64,000 bases of DNA from Clostridium felsineum DSM 794 (GTDB lineage: Bacteria > Bacillota > Clostridia > Clostridiales > Clostridiaceae). Each line of letters starts with the position of its first letter. Within the stretch, counting starts at the first letter, position 1. Location of the stretch: contig NZ_CP096980.1 in assembly GCF_002006355.2 (NCBI RefSeq), forward strand, positions 310,001 through 374,000, in the 5' to 3' direction. Made by a program: the position numbers and the translations under genes. Under the pieces are notes generated by a model. That model ran no database searches and was not told where the DNA came from. It saw nothing but the letters and a program-made list of their open reading frames with translations. Shown piece after piece: positions 8,757 to 17,737 of the stretch.

Positions 8757-8800
8757 CCATATATTATATGAGATGATACATATAATATATGGTCTTTCTC
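8757..8800 (+). terminator. Probable terminator of ABC operon
   Basis: A perfect 14-bp A+T-rich stem (8757-8770 with 8779-8792) is followed by TCTTTCTCATTTT. It lies 40 bases after the last gene of the operon. Confidence 0.55.
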
Positions 8801-9053
8801 ATTTTATAGAGTGGTCTGAAAGATTTTGAATAGGATTTTACTAGAATGTTATTATGACGATATAGTTATATTGATTGGTGATTTAATTTGTAGATTTATG
8901 TGCTTTTCAGGAAAAAGTCTGTTGCTGAGAATTGTTGACTTTTAGGAGAGTGGCTTTGAGGTTAAAAAAGCATGAAGGACTTCGTCAAAAACCTGGGATT
9001 AAAGTAAGATTTCTGCTAATGGTTTTTTAGGAAAGAGGTTTTACTGAGTTAAA

Positions 9054-9133
9054 GAAGGATAATGGGCTGAAGCCCAAGCCCCCTGTAAGTTTAGAAGGAT
9101 AATGGGCTTACGCCCAAACCCCAGGTAGGTGTA
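9054..9133 (+). repeat. Two tandem 40-base units with GGGC hairpins; rest of 8718-9171 described here
   Basis: Two copies of GAAGGATAATGGGCT start exactly 40 bases apart, at 9054 and 9094. Each continues into GCCCAA and a C-rich stretch, so each copy can form a small GGGC/GCCC hairpin (loops TGAA and TTAC). They lie just upstream of the HAD gene. The rest of the gap (8800-9050) has no ORF or recognisable element and is unusually rich in G and T on this strand compared with other intergenic DNA here. Confidence 0.6.
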
Positions 9134-9171
9134 TAATTGTTTTATGATTTGAAAATTGGGAGGTATTTTAG

Positions 9172-9777
9172 GTGATTAAAAATGTGGTGTTTGATATTGG
9201 AAATGTTCTTTTGAAGTTTACGCCTTTAGAGTTTTTAAGGAGTAAGTATAGTGATGAAAAGATTATTGAGAGTTTATATGAAAATATATTTAATAGTAAT
9301 GAGTGGATAGAACTTGATAGAGGTACTATTACGGATGAAGAGGCAACTATTAGGTTTTGCACTAGAGATCCAAATAATGCTGAGAAGATAAAGGAAGTTA
9401 TGAGAACATGGAATGAAATGCATATTCCTGTTGAAGGTACATCAGAGCTTATGAAAAAATTAAAAATGAAAGGATATAAAATATATCTTCTTTCTAATTA
9501 TCATTTAAAGGCTTTTAAGCTTATAAGTGAAAAGTATGATTTTATAAGGGATGTAGATGGTAAAATTATATCTTCTAAAGTAAAGTTACTAAAACCAGAG
9601 GCAGAAATATATGAAGCATTAACTCATAACTGTGGTATAAAACCAGAAGAAAGCATATTTATAGATGATAGGGTGGAAAATATTAATGCAGCAATCAAGT
9701 TGGGTTTTAATGGAATTGTTTTTAGTGATGCAGATGCTCTTTTAAAGGAACTTGATAAGGTAGGTATAGCAATATAA
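9172..9777 (+). CDS. HAD-superfamily hydrolase (subfamily IA)
   Basis: A 201-aa phosphatase-type HAD protein. Motif I is VVFDIGN (the second catalytic Asp is replaced by Asn), motif II is LLSN, the motif III Lys is in LLKPEAEIYE, and motif IV is IFIDDRVEN. A helical cap lies between residues 18 and 85. The D-x-G-N form of motif I occurs in epoxide-hydrolase-N-like and YihX-type members, so the substrate is uncertain (a sugar phosphate is plausible). The start is GTG with GGGAGG 9 bases upstream. It is probably monocistronic; the fab operon has its own promoter downstream. Confidence 0.85.
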   Translation: MIKNVVFDIGNVLLKFTPLEFLRSKYSDEKIIESLYENIFNSNEWIELDRGTITDEEATIRFCTRDPNNAEKIKEVMRTWNEMHIPVEGTSELMKKLKMKGYKIYLLSNYHLKAFKLISEKYDFIRDVDGKIISSKVKLLKPEAEIYEALTHNCGIKPEESIFIDDRVENINAAIKLGFNGIVFSDADALLKELDKVGIAI

Positions 9778-9848
9778 GGTCATGTTAATAATTGTTAATG
9801 GAGATTATATATAACGCTCTCAGTTTTTTAAGCTAAAAAGCGATATTA

Positions 9849-9877
9849 TTGACATTATTTAAGTTTTTATATATACT
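9849..9877 (+). promoter_or_regulatory. Promoter of the fatty-acid-synthesis operon
   Basis: TTGACA (9849-9854), a 17-base spacer and TATACT (9872-9877) form a near-consensus sigma-A promoter. The predicted start of transcription near 9884 falls inside the palindrome at 9878-9904. Confidence 0.85.
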
Positions 9878-9904
9878 TTGATTATCAAAATATTTGATAA
9901 TCAA
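9877..9904 (+). promoter_or_regulatory. Palindromic operator, probable FabT-type MarR site
   Basis: TTGATTATCAAA (9878-9889) and TTTGATAATCAA (9893-9904) are perfect inverted repeats around a 3-base centre. Each half is itself a TTGAT-N-ATCAA palindrome, so the site can be read as two adjacent FabT-like boxes. FabT of streptococci binds a sequence of this type, and a MarR/FabT-like gene is the second gene of the operon. Position over the transcription start suggests repression. Confidence 0.75.
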
Positions 9905-9925
9905 TATAAAAAAGGAGAGGTTACA

Positions 9926-10996
9926 ATGAAATTACCTCCTTTAAAAATAGGAGATTTAATAGCTGATGTCCCAATAATCCAAGGTGGAATGGGAGTTGGA
10001 ATTTCAAGATCCAGTCTTGCCTCAGCAGTTGCTAATTGTGGAGGCGTGGGTACAATCTCAGGAGTGCAAATTGGGTTTGATGAACCAGATTTTGAAACGA
10101 ATACTTTTAATGCAAACATAAGAACTTTAAATAAGCACATAAAGAAGGCAAAAGAGTCTAGCAAAAGAGGAATTATTGCTGTTAATTTTATGGTAGCAAT
10201 GAACGATTACGATAAATATGTTAAGAATGCTGTAGAAGCGGGAGTTGACCTTATAGTATCAGGAGCAGGTCTTCCAACTGCTTTGCCTAAAATAGTAGAG
10301 GGAAGTAGTGTGAAGATTGCACCGGTGGTATCCTCGCCTAAGGCTGCAGCTGTAATATGTAAAATGTGGGATAAGCATCATGGAAGAATCCCAGATTTAA
10401 TTGTAGTTGAAGGACCAGAAGCAGGAGGACATTTGGGCTTTAAGAAGGAAGAAGTCGGAAATGGTGAACAAGAAAAACTAGAGAATATACTTGTAGGTGT
10501 GTTAGAAGCTATAAAACCTTTTGAAGAAAAGCACAAGGTTAAAATACCTGTAGTTTGTGGTGGAGGAGTATTTTATGGTAAGGATATTGCAAAATACATA
10601 AAGCTCGGAGCATCAGGGGTTCAAATGGCAACTAGATTTATAGCAACGGAAGAATGTGATGCAGATATAAAATATAAGAACATGTATGTAAACTGCGAAG
10701 AAGGAGACATAAAAATTGTTAAAAGTCCTGTTGGAATGCCTGGAAGAGCAATAAGTAACAGATTTGTAGATGAGAATAAGGGAAATGTTACTATAGATAA
10801 ATGCTATAATTGTTTAAAGCCATGTAATCCTAAAAGCACACCTTATTGTATATCTAAAGCACTTATAAATGCGGTAAAAGGAAATATTGATGAGGCTCTT
10901 TTATTTACAGGTGCTAAATCATACAAAATAGATAAAATAGTTAAGGTAAAAGACCTTATTAACGAGTTAGTTAGTGATGCTGAAAAAGAATTTTAA
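9926..10996 (+). CDS. FabK-like / nitronate monooxygenase family flavoprotein
   Basis: A TIM-barrel FMN enzyme of the 2-nitropropane dioxygenase / enoyl-ACP reductase II superfamily: IIQGGMGVGISRSSLASAV at the N-terminus, VEGPEAGGHLG, PVVCGGGVFYGKDIAKY with GASGVQMATRF later. It is longer than FabK at 12852 and has an extra cysteine-rich segment near residue 295 (CYNCLKPCNPKSTPYC), which could bind a metal or cluster. ATG 9926 is chosen because AAAGGAGAGG lies just before it. First gene of the fab operon, so probably a lipid-related reductase or a nitronate-detoxifying enzyme; the exact reaction is open. Confidence 0.85.
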   Translation: MKLPPLKIGDLIADVPIIQGGMGVGISRSSLASAVANCGGVGTISGVQIGFDEPDFETNTFNANIRTLNKHIKKAKESSKRGIIAVNFMVAMNDYDKYVKNAVEAGVDLIVSGAGLPTALPKIVEGSSVKIAPVVSSPKAAAVICKMWDKHHGRIPDLIVVEGPEAGGHLGFKKEEVGNGEQEKLENILVGVLEAIKPFEEKHKVKIPVVCGGGVFYGKDIAKYIKLGASGVQMATRFIATEECDADIKYKNMYVNCEEGDIKIVKSPVGMPGRAISNRFVDENKGNVTIDKCYNCLKPCNPKSTPYCISKALINAVKGNIDEALLFTGAKSYKIDKIVKVKDLINELVSDAEKEF

Positions 10997-11023
10997 AATA
11001 TTAAAAGTTTAACAATGAAATGA

Positions 11024-11500
11024 ATGGTGATGAATTTGAATAGAACGATTACTGTAATCAATGAAACTTTAGTTGAACTTTTTAATGATATTTTAACTAT
11101 AGAACAAACGGCCTTAAGCCAAGGTGCTTTCAGTGATATTTCGGTTACCGAAGTACATACGATAGAGGCTATAGGCATGTATGTTCCTAGAACTATGTCT
11201 GAGGTTGCAGCAGCACTTGGAATTACCGTTGGAACGCTTACAACTGCTGTAGGTAATTTGGTTAAAAAAGGCTATGTGAAAAGAGAACGTTCAGAAGAAG
11301 ATAGAAGAGTTGTTAAAATAGCTCTTACTAAAAGAGGAAAACTTGCCTATAGAATTCATGCAAAATTTCATTCGGATATGGTAAAGGAAACAGTAAGGGG
11401 ATTGAGTAAGGAAGAAGAAAAAGTCCTAACTTCTGCACTTGAAAAATTGAATAAATTCTTTAGAGAGAAATATCATATTAAAAATTATAAAAAGGACTGA
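11024..11500 (+). CDS. fabT: MarR-family regulator of fatty-acid synthesis (FabT-like)
   Basis: A winged-helix MarR protein of about 158 aa. The helix-turn-helix region is TMSEVAAALGITVGTLTTAVGNLVKKGYVKRERSEEDRRVVKIALTKRG with the typical DRR wing. The position between the FabK-like gene and fabH, plus the FabT-like palindrome at the operon promoter, supports a role as autoregulating repressor of the operon, in other bacteria aided by long-chain acyl-ACP. The start is uncertain: ATG 11024, ATG 11030 and TTG 11036 are all in frame, and none has a strong SD. Confidence 0.85.
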   Translation: MVMNLNRTITVINETLVELFNDILTIEQTALSQGAFSDISVTEVHTIEAIGMYVPRTMSEVAAALGITVGTLTTAVGNLVKKGYVKRERSEEDRRVVKIALTKRGKLAYRIHAKFHSDMVKETVRGLSKEEEKVLTSALEKLNKFFREKYHIKNYKKD

Positions 11501-11504
11501 TAAA

Positions 11505-12485
11505 GTGAATAGTGTCGAGATTATAGGAACAGGAAGTTATGCTCCAGAAAAAGTAGTTACTAATGAAGATATGTCAAAAGTAGTTGATACTAGTGATGAA
11601 TGGATATCTTCAAGAACTGGAATAAAAGAAAGAAGAATATCTGTAAACGAAAATACATCAGATTTAGGTGCAAAGGCAGCTTTAAGAGCAATAGAGAATG
11701 CTAATATCAAAGTGGAAGATATAGATTTAATAATAACAGCCACTACAAGTCCAGATTCATATACTCCATCTGTGGCATGTATTATTCAAGAAAAAATAGG
11801 AGCAAAAAATGCAGTTTGTTTTGATGTAAACGCAGCCTGTACTGGATTTATATTTGCGCTTAATACAGCAGCGCAGTTTATAAAAACTGGAGAATATAAT
11901 AATGCACTTGTAATAGGAGCAGAAGTTTTATCCAAAATACTTGATTGGGAAGATAGAAGTACTTGTGTACTATTTGGAGATGGTGCAGGTGCAGCGGTTA
12001 TAAGAAAAGGGAATAAAGAGGGAATTTTAAAAGCGATTTTAGGTTCAGATGGAACGGGCGGAAAGTTTTTGCATTGTCCGGCAATAAATGTAGTAAACCC
12101 GTTTTCAGAAGAAAAGGAACTAGCAAATTCTAAAATTTCAATGAATGGACGAGAAGTTTTTAAGTTTGCAGTAAAAGTAATGGTAAGTTCCATTAAAAAA
12201 GTAGTAGAAGATAGCGGTTTAAAACTAGAAGATATTGATTACATAGTACCACATCAGGCGAATATAAGAATAATAGAAGCAGCAGCTAAAAAACTTGAAT
12301 TAGGAATGAGTAAGTTTTTTGTTAATTTACAAAATTACGGAAATACATCTGGAGCCACAATACCTGTAGCAGTAGATGAAATGAATAGAAGAGGTTTACT
12401 TAAATCTGGTACAAAAATTGTTGTAGTTGGATTTGGTGGAGGGCTTACTTGGGGAGCAATGGTTTTACAATGGACTAAGGAATAA
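11505..12485 (+). CDS. fabH: 3-oxoacyl-ACP synthase III
   Basis: Condenses acetyl-CoA (or branched acyl-CoA) with malonyl-ACP to start fatty-acid synthesis. The catalytic triad is visible: Cys112 in NAACTGF, His250 in VPHQAN and Asn280 in YGNTSGA. Length 326 aa is typical. The start is GTG with AAGGACT before it, four bases after the regulator's stop codon, so it is in the same operon. Confidence 0.96.
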   Translation: MNSVEIIGTGSYAPEKVVTNEDMSKVVDTSDEWISSRTGIKERRISVNENTSDLGAKAALRAIENANIKVEDIDLIITATTSPDSYTPSVACIIQEKIGAKNAVCFDVNAACTGFIFALNTAAQFIKTGEYNNALVIGAEVLSKILDWEDRSTCVLFGDGAGAAVIRKGNKEGILKAILGSDGTGGKFLHCPAINVVNPFSEEKELANSKISMNGREVFKFAVKVMVSSIKKVVEDSGLKLEDIDYIVPHQANIRIIEAAAKKLELGMSKFFVNLQNYGNTSGATIPVAVDEMNRRGLLKSGTKIVVVGFGGGLTWGAMVLQWTKE

Positions 12486-12570
12486 TATATTGATTTTAAT
12501 ACTTTTGAGAATTTATGTATTGAGTTTGGAAATGTCATAGTTAATATGTAATTTTAGGAGGAATTATTTT

Positions 12571-12810
12571 ATGTTACTTGATAAAGTAAGAGAAATCATA
12601 GCAAGCCAAATAAATGTTGATAAAGAAACTATAGATATGTCAACATCTTTTGAAAAAGATTTAAATGTTGATTCTTTAGATTTGTTTCAAATAATAATAG
12701 AATTAGAAGAAAAATTCGATATTCAAATAGAAGAAACAGAAAATATAAAGACAGTTGGAGATGCAGTTAAATTTATTGAAAAAAAATTAAAAAATAAAAA
12801 ATTGCAATAA
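12571..12810 (+). CDS. acpP: Acyl carrier protein
   Basis: A 79-aa acidic protein with the phosphopantetheine attachment site DSLD at Ser35. It carries the growing acyl chain for the enzymes encoded around it. TAGGAGG precedes the ATG by 10 bases. Confidence 0.95.
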   Translation: MLLDKVREIIASQINVDKETIDMSTSFEKDLNVDSLDLFQIIIELEEKFDIQIEETENIKTVGDAVKFIEKKLKNKKLQ

Positions 12811-12851
12811 GCATATAATGTATATTTTGCGATTTTTTTGGGAGGTAAATC

Positions 12852-13796
12852 ATGTTAAAAAGTCAAATATGTGATATAATTGGAATAAAGTACCCTATAA
12901 TTCAAGGTGGAATGGCATGGGTTGCGGATAGCTCCATTGCAGCAGGAGTATCAAATGCAGGAGGATTAGGAATAATAGCAGCAGCAAATGCACCAGTTGA
13001 TTATATAAGAGAAGAAATTAGAAAGGCTAAAAAGTTAACTGATAAGCCATTTGGAGTTAACATAATGATGCTAAGTGACAATGCAGATGAAATAGCGAAA
13101 ATGGTTTGTGAAGAAGGAGTAAAAGTAGTTACTACAGGAGCAGGAAATCCAGGTAAGTATATTGATATGTGGAAAGAGCATAACATTAAGGTGATTCCTG
13201 TTATTGCATCTGTAGCACTTGCAAGAAGGATGGAAAGATATGGAGTAGATGCAGTAGTGGCAGAAGGTTGTGAGTCAGGAGGACATGTAGGAGAATTAAC
13301 TACAATGGCATTAGTACCACAAGTGGTTGATGCTGTAAATATTCCTGTTATTGCAGCTGGAGGAATAGGTGATGGTAGAGGTGTTGCAGCAGCATTTGCA
13401 TTAGGAGCATTAGGCGTTCAAGTAGGAACAAGATTTTTAGTAGCTAAAGAATGTACTGTACATCAAAATTATAAAGATAAAGTTATAAAAGCTAAGGATA
13501 TAGATACAGAAGTAACAGGAAGAATAACAGGACACCCTGTAAGAGTACTTAGAAATAAACTTGCCAGAAAATATAAGATAATGGAGAAAGAAGGAGCATC
13601 CATAGAAGAAATGGAGGCTTTAGGTAGAGGAGCACTTCCGAAAGCAGTAAAAGATGGAGACATAGATAATGGATCTGTAATGGCCGGACAAATTGCAGGA
13701 CTTGTTAATAAAGAAGAAACTTGTGCTGAAATAGTTGAAAGTATGGTTAGAGAGGCATCAGAAGTTATAGAAAAAATCAAACAGGAGATGTATTAA
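12852..13796 (+). CDS. fabK: Enoyl-ACP reductase II (FMN-dependent)
   Basis: A 314-aa TIM-barrel flavoprotein: IIQGGMAWVADSSIAAGVSNAGG at the N-terminus, VVAEGCESGGHVGE, VIAAGGIGDGRG and LGALGVQVGTRF. It reduces trans-2-enoyl-ACP in the last step of the elongation cycle. Its position between acpP and fabD is the standard FabK context in Clostridia and streptococci, and no fabI or fabL is seen here. GGGAGG lies before the ATG, and it is followed at once by fabD (GTG start directly after the stop codon). Confidence 0.95.
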   Translation: MLKSQICDIIGIKYPIIQGGMAWVADSSIAAGVSNAGGLGIIAAANAPVDYIREEIRKAKKLTDKPFGVNIMMLSDNADEIAKMVCEEGVKVVTTGAGNPGKYIDMWKEHNIKVIPVIASVALARRMERYGVDAVVAEGCESGGHVGELTTMALVPQVVDAVNIPVIAAGGIGDGRGVAAAFALGALGVQVGTRFLVAKECTVHQNYKDKVIKAKDIDTEVTGRITGHPVRVLRNKLARKYKIMEKEGASIEEMEALGRGALPKAVKDGDIDNGSVMAGQIAGLVNKEETCAEIVESMVREASEVIEKIKQEMY

Positions 13797-14723
13797 GTGG
13801 GGAAAATTGCATTTGTTTTTTCGGGTCAAGGATCACAGTATGTAGGCATGGGAAAGGATTTATATGAAAATTTCCAAAGCTCAAAAGAAATTTTCAATAA
13901 GGCTGATGAAGTGCTTGGTTTCAAAATCAGTGAACTATGTTTTAATGGAAAATCTGAAGAATTAAACTTAACAGAAAATACTCAACCAGCTGTTTTAGTT
14001 ACAAGTATAGCAGCATTAAGAGCTTTAGAGGAAAAAAAAGCAATAAAGCCTGATGTTGTTGCAGGATTAAGTTTAGGAGAATATTCTGCACATGTTTGCA
14101 GTGGTACATTTTCATTTGAAGATGCAGTAAAATTAGTTAAAAAAAGGGGAAAATATATGCAAGAAGCAGTACCAGAAGGAATTGGTACTATGGCAGCTAT
14201 AATTGGACTCGAAGGTGCTGTTGTTAAAAGTGTATGTGACGAGATTTCTAAAACAGGAGTTGTAGAGGTAGCTAATTATAATTGCCCAGGGCAGATTGTT
14301 ATAGCGGGAGAAGTTAAAGCAGTTGAAGAGGCATGTAGTAAACTTAAAGAAGCTGGAGCGAGAAGAACATTAATGCTTTCAGTAAGTGGACCTTTTCACA
14401 CGTCTATGTTAAGAAATGCTGCTGAAAAATTAGAAGAAGAATTAAAGAATATAAATGTACAGGATATGAAAATACCTATAATAACCAATGTAACTGGAGA
14501 ATATATAAGAAGTAAAGATGAAGTAAAAGATCTACTAAGGAAACAAGTTATGAGTTCTGTAAGATGGGAAGATACAATAAGGAAAATGATAGATGATGGA
14601 GTTGATACATTTATAGAACTTGGACCTGGTAAAACTTTAAGTTCATTCGTAAAGAAAATAAATAGGAAGATGACAGTTTTTAACATCGAAAAATTTCAAG
14701 ATTTCAATAAAATTGAGGTTTAG
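13797..14723 (+). CDS. fabD: Malonyl-CoA:ACP transacylase
   Basis: Transfers malonyl groups from CoA to ACP. It has GQGSQYVGMG near the N-terminus, the nucleophile Ser92 in GLSLGEYSA and the catalytic His201 in GPFHTSML; 308 aa is standard. GTG start with CAGGAG 8 bases upstream, abutting the fabK stop codon. Confidence 0.95.
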   Translation: MGKIAFVFSGQGSQYVGMGKDLYENFQSSKEIFNKADEVLGFKISELCFNGKSEELNLTENTQPAVLVTSIAALRALEEKKAIKPDVVAGLSLGEYSAHVCSGTFSFEDAVKLVKKRGKYMQEAVPEGIGTMAAIIGLEGAVVKSVCDEISKTGVVEVANYNCPGQIVIAGEVKAVEEACSKLKEAGARRTLMLSVSGPFHTSMLRNAAEKLEEELKNINVQDMKIPIITNVTGEYIRSKDEVKDLLRKQVMSSVRWEDTIRKMIDDGVDTFIELGPGKTLSSFVKKINRKMTVFNIEKFQDFNKIEV

Positions 14724-14732
14724 GAGGAAATT

Positions 14733-15482
14733 ATGGAAAAGTTATTATCTGGCAAGGTTGCTGTTGTCACAGGTGCAGGAAGAGGACTTGGAAGAGCAAT
14801 AGCATTAAAATTAGCATCAGAAGGAGCTAAGCTTGTTGTAAATTATAGAAATAGTGAAGCAGAGACACAAAAACTTGTAAAGGAAATTGAAGAGTTAGGA
14901 TCAGAAGCTATATCAGTAAAAGCAGATATAAGTAAATTTAATGAAGCAGAGACTATTATAAAAAAGGCTGTAGAAAAGTATGGGACTGTCGATGTTTTAG
15001 TTAATAATGCAGGTATAACTAAGGATAATCTTCTACTAAGAATGAAGGAAGAAGATTTTGATAACGTAATTAATGTAAATCTAAAGGGATCATTTAACTG
15101 CACAAAGCATGCAAGTCGAGTGATGCTTAAGAAAAAAAGTGGTAAAATAATAAATATATCTTCTGTTATAGGATTAGTAGGAAATGCAGGTCAAGTTAAC
15201 TATGCAGCAGCAAAAGCTGGAATTATTGGAATGACAAAATCAGTAGCGAAAGAGCTTGCAAGTAGGGGAATTACAGTTAATGCTATTGCACCTGGAATAA
15301 TAAAAAGTGATATGACAGACGCACTTAAAGAAGAGCAAAGACAACAGATATTAGAAACAGTGCCACTTAAAAGAGTAGGAACTCCAGAGGATGTTTCTAA
15401 TCTTGTTTTATTCTTAGCTTCAGAGCTTTCTTCTTACATAACAGGTCAAGTTATAAATGTAGATGGCGGAATGGTGATGTAA
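14733..15482 (+). CDS. fabG: 3-oxoacyl-ACP reductase
   Basis: A short-chain dehydrogenase that reduces 3-oxoacyl-ACP with NADPH. Cofactor motif TGAGRGLG at 13-20, NNAG at 91-94, catalytic Ser144, Tyr157 and Lys161 (YAAAK). Length 249 aa. TAGGAGG precedes the ATG; 9-base gap after fabD. Confidence 0.95.
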   Translation: MEKLLSGKVAVVTGAGRGLGRAIALKLASEGAKLVVNYRNSEAETQKLVKEIEELGSEAISVKADISKFNEAETIIKKAVEKYGTVDVLVNNAGITKDNLLLRMKEEDFDNVINVNLKGSFNCTKHASRVMLKKKSGKIINISSVIGLVGNAGQVNYAAAKAGIIGMTKSVAKELASRGITVNAIAPGIIKSDMTDALKEEQRQQILETVPLKRVGTPEDVSNLVLFLASELSSYITGQVINVDGGMVM

Positions 15483-15509
15483 AACATACTGTAAAGGAAG
15501 GTGCAAAGA

Positions 15510-16745
15510 ATGAGTAGAAGAGTTGTTATAACAGGTATTGGAGCAGTGACACCAGTAGGAAATGATGCTAGTAGTTTTTGGAATTCAATTAAAGAGGGAA
15601 AATGCGGTATAGATTATATAAAAGCTTTTGATGCAACTGATTTTAAAGTTAAGTTGGCAGCGGAAGTTAAAGATTTTAACCCTGAAGAACTTATAGATAA
15701 AAGAGAAGCTAATAGAATGGATAGATTTTCTCAGTTTGCTATAGTAGCAGCAGATGAGGCGATAAAAGATTCAAAACTTGATTTAGAGAGTATAGATAGA
15801 AATAGGTTTGGAGTTATAGTAGGTTCTGGTATAGGTGGTATAGGAACAATAGAGAAACAAGATGAAAAGCTTATAACAAAAGGGCCTAATAGAGTATCGC
15901 CAATGACTATACCAATGATTATAGCTAATATGGCATCAGGAAATTTAGCAATAAGATATGGAGCTAAGGGAATATGCACAACTATAGTAACAGCATGTGC
16001 TTCTGCAAACAATTCTATAGGCGAAGCATATAGAAATATAAAATTTAATTATGCAGATGTCATGATAAGTGGTGGAACTGAGGCTGGAGTAACTCCCCTA
16101 TCATTAGCAGGCTTTGCGTCTATGAAGGCTGTTACTAAAAGTGAAGATCCTAAAAGAGCATCTATTCCATTTGATAAAGATAGAAGTGGATTTGTAATGG
16201 GAGAAGGATCAGGAATACTTATTCTTGAGGAATTAGAGCATGCACTTAAAAGAGGTGCTAACATATACGCTGAAATAGTAGGATATGGGGCAACTTGTGA
16301 TGCATATCATATAACTTCGCCAGCACCAAATGGTGAAGGGGGAGCTAGAGCAATGAAGCTTGCAATGGATGAGGAGAATGTTAATCCTGAAGATATTTCG
16401 TATATAAATGCACATGGAACTAGCACATCATATAATGATAGTTTTGAAACACAAGCAATAAAAACTGTATTAGGAGATTATGCATATAAAGTTCCTGTAA
16501 GTTCAACAAAATCAATGACAGGTCATTTACTAGGTGCAGCAGGAGCAATAGAGGCAATAATATGCGCAAAGGCAATAGAAGATGGATTTATTCCAGCAAC
16601 TATTGGTTATAAGGAAGCAGATCCTGAATGTGATCTTGATTATGTACCAAACGAGGGAAGAAAGGCAGAAGTTAATTATGTATTGTCAAATTCTCTTGGC
16701 TTTGGAGGACATAATGCTACACTTTTGTTTAAAAAGTATAAATAA
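15510..16745 (+). CDS. fabF: 3-oxoacyl-ACP synthase II
   Basis: The elongating condensing enzyme. Its Cys-His-His triad is present: Cys163 in TACASANNS, His in NAHGTSTSYND and His in SMTGHLLGAAG. ATG 15510 is chosen (protein starts MSRRVVITGIGAVTPVG) because AAGGAAGG sits 8-15 bases upstream; a GTG three codons earlier is possible. About 411 aa. Confidence 0.95.
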   Translation: MSRRVVITGIGAVTPVGNDASSFWNSIKEGKCGIDYIKAFDATDFKVKLAAEVKDFNPEELIDKREANRMDRFSQFAIVAADEAIKDSKLDLESIDRNRFGVIVGSGIGGIGTIEKQDEKLITKGPNRVSPMTIPMIIANMASGNLAIRYGAKGICTTIVTACASANNSIGEAYRNIKFNYADVMISGGTEAGVTPLSLAGFASMKAVTKSEDPKRASIPFDKDRSGFVMGEGSGILILEELEHALKRGANIYAEIVGYGATCDAYHITSPAPNGEGGARAMKLAMDEENVNPEDISYINAHGTSTSYNDSFETQAIKTVLGDYAYKVPVSSTKSMTGHLLGAAGAIEAIICAKAIEDGFIPATIGYKEADPECDLDYVPNEGRKAEVNYVLSNSLGFGGHNATLLFKKYK

Positions 16746-16772
16746 AGTAAATAATTAGTAATTGAGAAGGAA

Positions 16773-17267
16773 GTGTTGAATAGCATGGACTATAATGCGA
16801 TAGAGCAACTTATAAATACCATTGATAGGTCTGGACTTACATATTTTGAAATAGAGTCAAATGGAACTAAAATAACAATGAAAAAAGGTAAAAATGAAGA
16901 AGAAAATATAAATGCACTTCAACAAAATGTTCAGACTCAGAGTAATCAAGTTGAGAGGGTTGTAGTTACTGAGAGCAGCGAAGATATTAAAAAAGTAGTA
17001 GAAGAACCTAAATTGGATGATGAAAATATAAAAATAATAACATCACCAATAGTAGGTACTTTTTATGAATCTTCAGGACCAGATTCTGATGCTTTTGCTA
17101 AAGTTGGAACTAAAGTAAACAAAGGTCAAACACTTTGTATAATTGAGGCAATGAAGCTTATGAATGAAATAGAATCTGAATTTGACGGTGAAATAGTAGA
17201 AGTTCTTGTTAAAAATGAAGAGATGGTAGAATATGGGCAAGGATTATTTAAAATAGCTTTGAATTAA
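16773..17267 (+). CDS. accB: Biotin carboxyl carrier protein of acetyl-CoA carboxylase
   Basis: Carries CO2 on biotin between AccC and AccAD. The C-terminal biotinyl domain (about 88-164) has the target Lys128 in EAMKLMNE and the preceding SPIVGTFY strand; an acidic, flexible linker joins it to a short N-terminal domain. Start uncertain: GTG 16773, TTG 16776 and ATG 16785 are in frame, and the AGAAGGA at 16766-16771 suits TTG 16776 best by spacing. Confidence 0.94.
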   Translation: MLNSMDYNAIEQLINTIDRSGLTYFEIESNGTKITMKKGKNEEENINALQQNVQTQSNQVERVVVTESSEDIKKVVEEPKLDDENIKIITSPIVGTFYESSGPDSDAFAKVGTKVNKGQTLCIIEAMKLMNEIESEFDGEIVEVLVKNEEMVEYGQGLFKIALN

Positions 17268-17286
17268 ATTGAAGGCAGGTGTTTTT

Positions 17287-17712
17287 GTGAGTTTAAATGT
17301 AGAACAAATTATGGAAATTATTCCCCATAGATATCCAATGTTGTTAGTAGATAAAGTTGAAGAAATTGAGCCTGGTAAAAAAGCAGTAGGATATAAGAAT
17401 GTTACAATTAACGAACAAATATTTCAAGGACATTATCCAGGAAAGCCAATAATGCCAGGAGTTCTTATGATAGAAGCATTAGCACAATTAGGTGGCGTTG
17501 CAATTTTAAGTTTAGATAAGTATAAAGGAAAGAAGCCTATACTTGGAGCAGTAAAAAATGCTAAGTTTAGAAGAATGGTAGTTCCAGGTGATGTACTTAA
17601 ATTGGAAATTGAAATAGTGAAAATTAAAGGACCAGCTGGAATTGGTAAGGGAATAGCAACAGTTAATGGAGAAAAAGCAGTTGAAGCTGAAATTACATTT
17701 ATGATAGTGTGA
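17287..17712 (+). CDS. fabZ: 3-hydroxyacyl-ACP dehydratase
   Basis: Hot-dog fold dehydratase of the elongation cycle. With the GTG start at 17287 (AGGTG SD just before) the catalytic residues fall at His49 (GHYPGKPIMPG) and Glu63 (MIEALAQ), matching the spacing of the family. 141 aa. An in-frame TTG at 17269 would add six residues and overlaps the SD, so it is less likely. Confidence 0.94.
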   Translation: MSLNVEQIMEIIPHRYPMLLVDKVEEIEPGKKAVGYKNVTINEQIFQGHYPGKPIMPGVLMIEALAQLGGVAILSLDKYKGKKPILGAVKNAKFRRMVVPGDVLKLEIEIVKIKGPAGIGKGIATVNGEKAVEAEITFMIV

Positions 17713-17737
17713 TTTTAAAAATATATTTGGAATCCTA

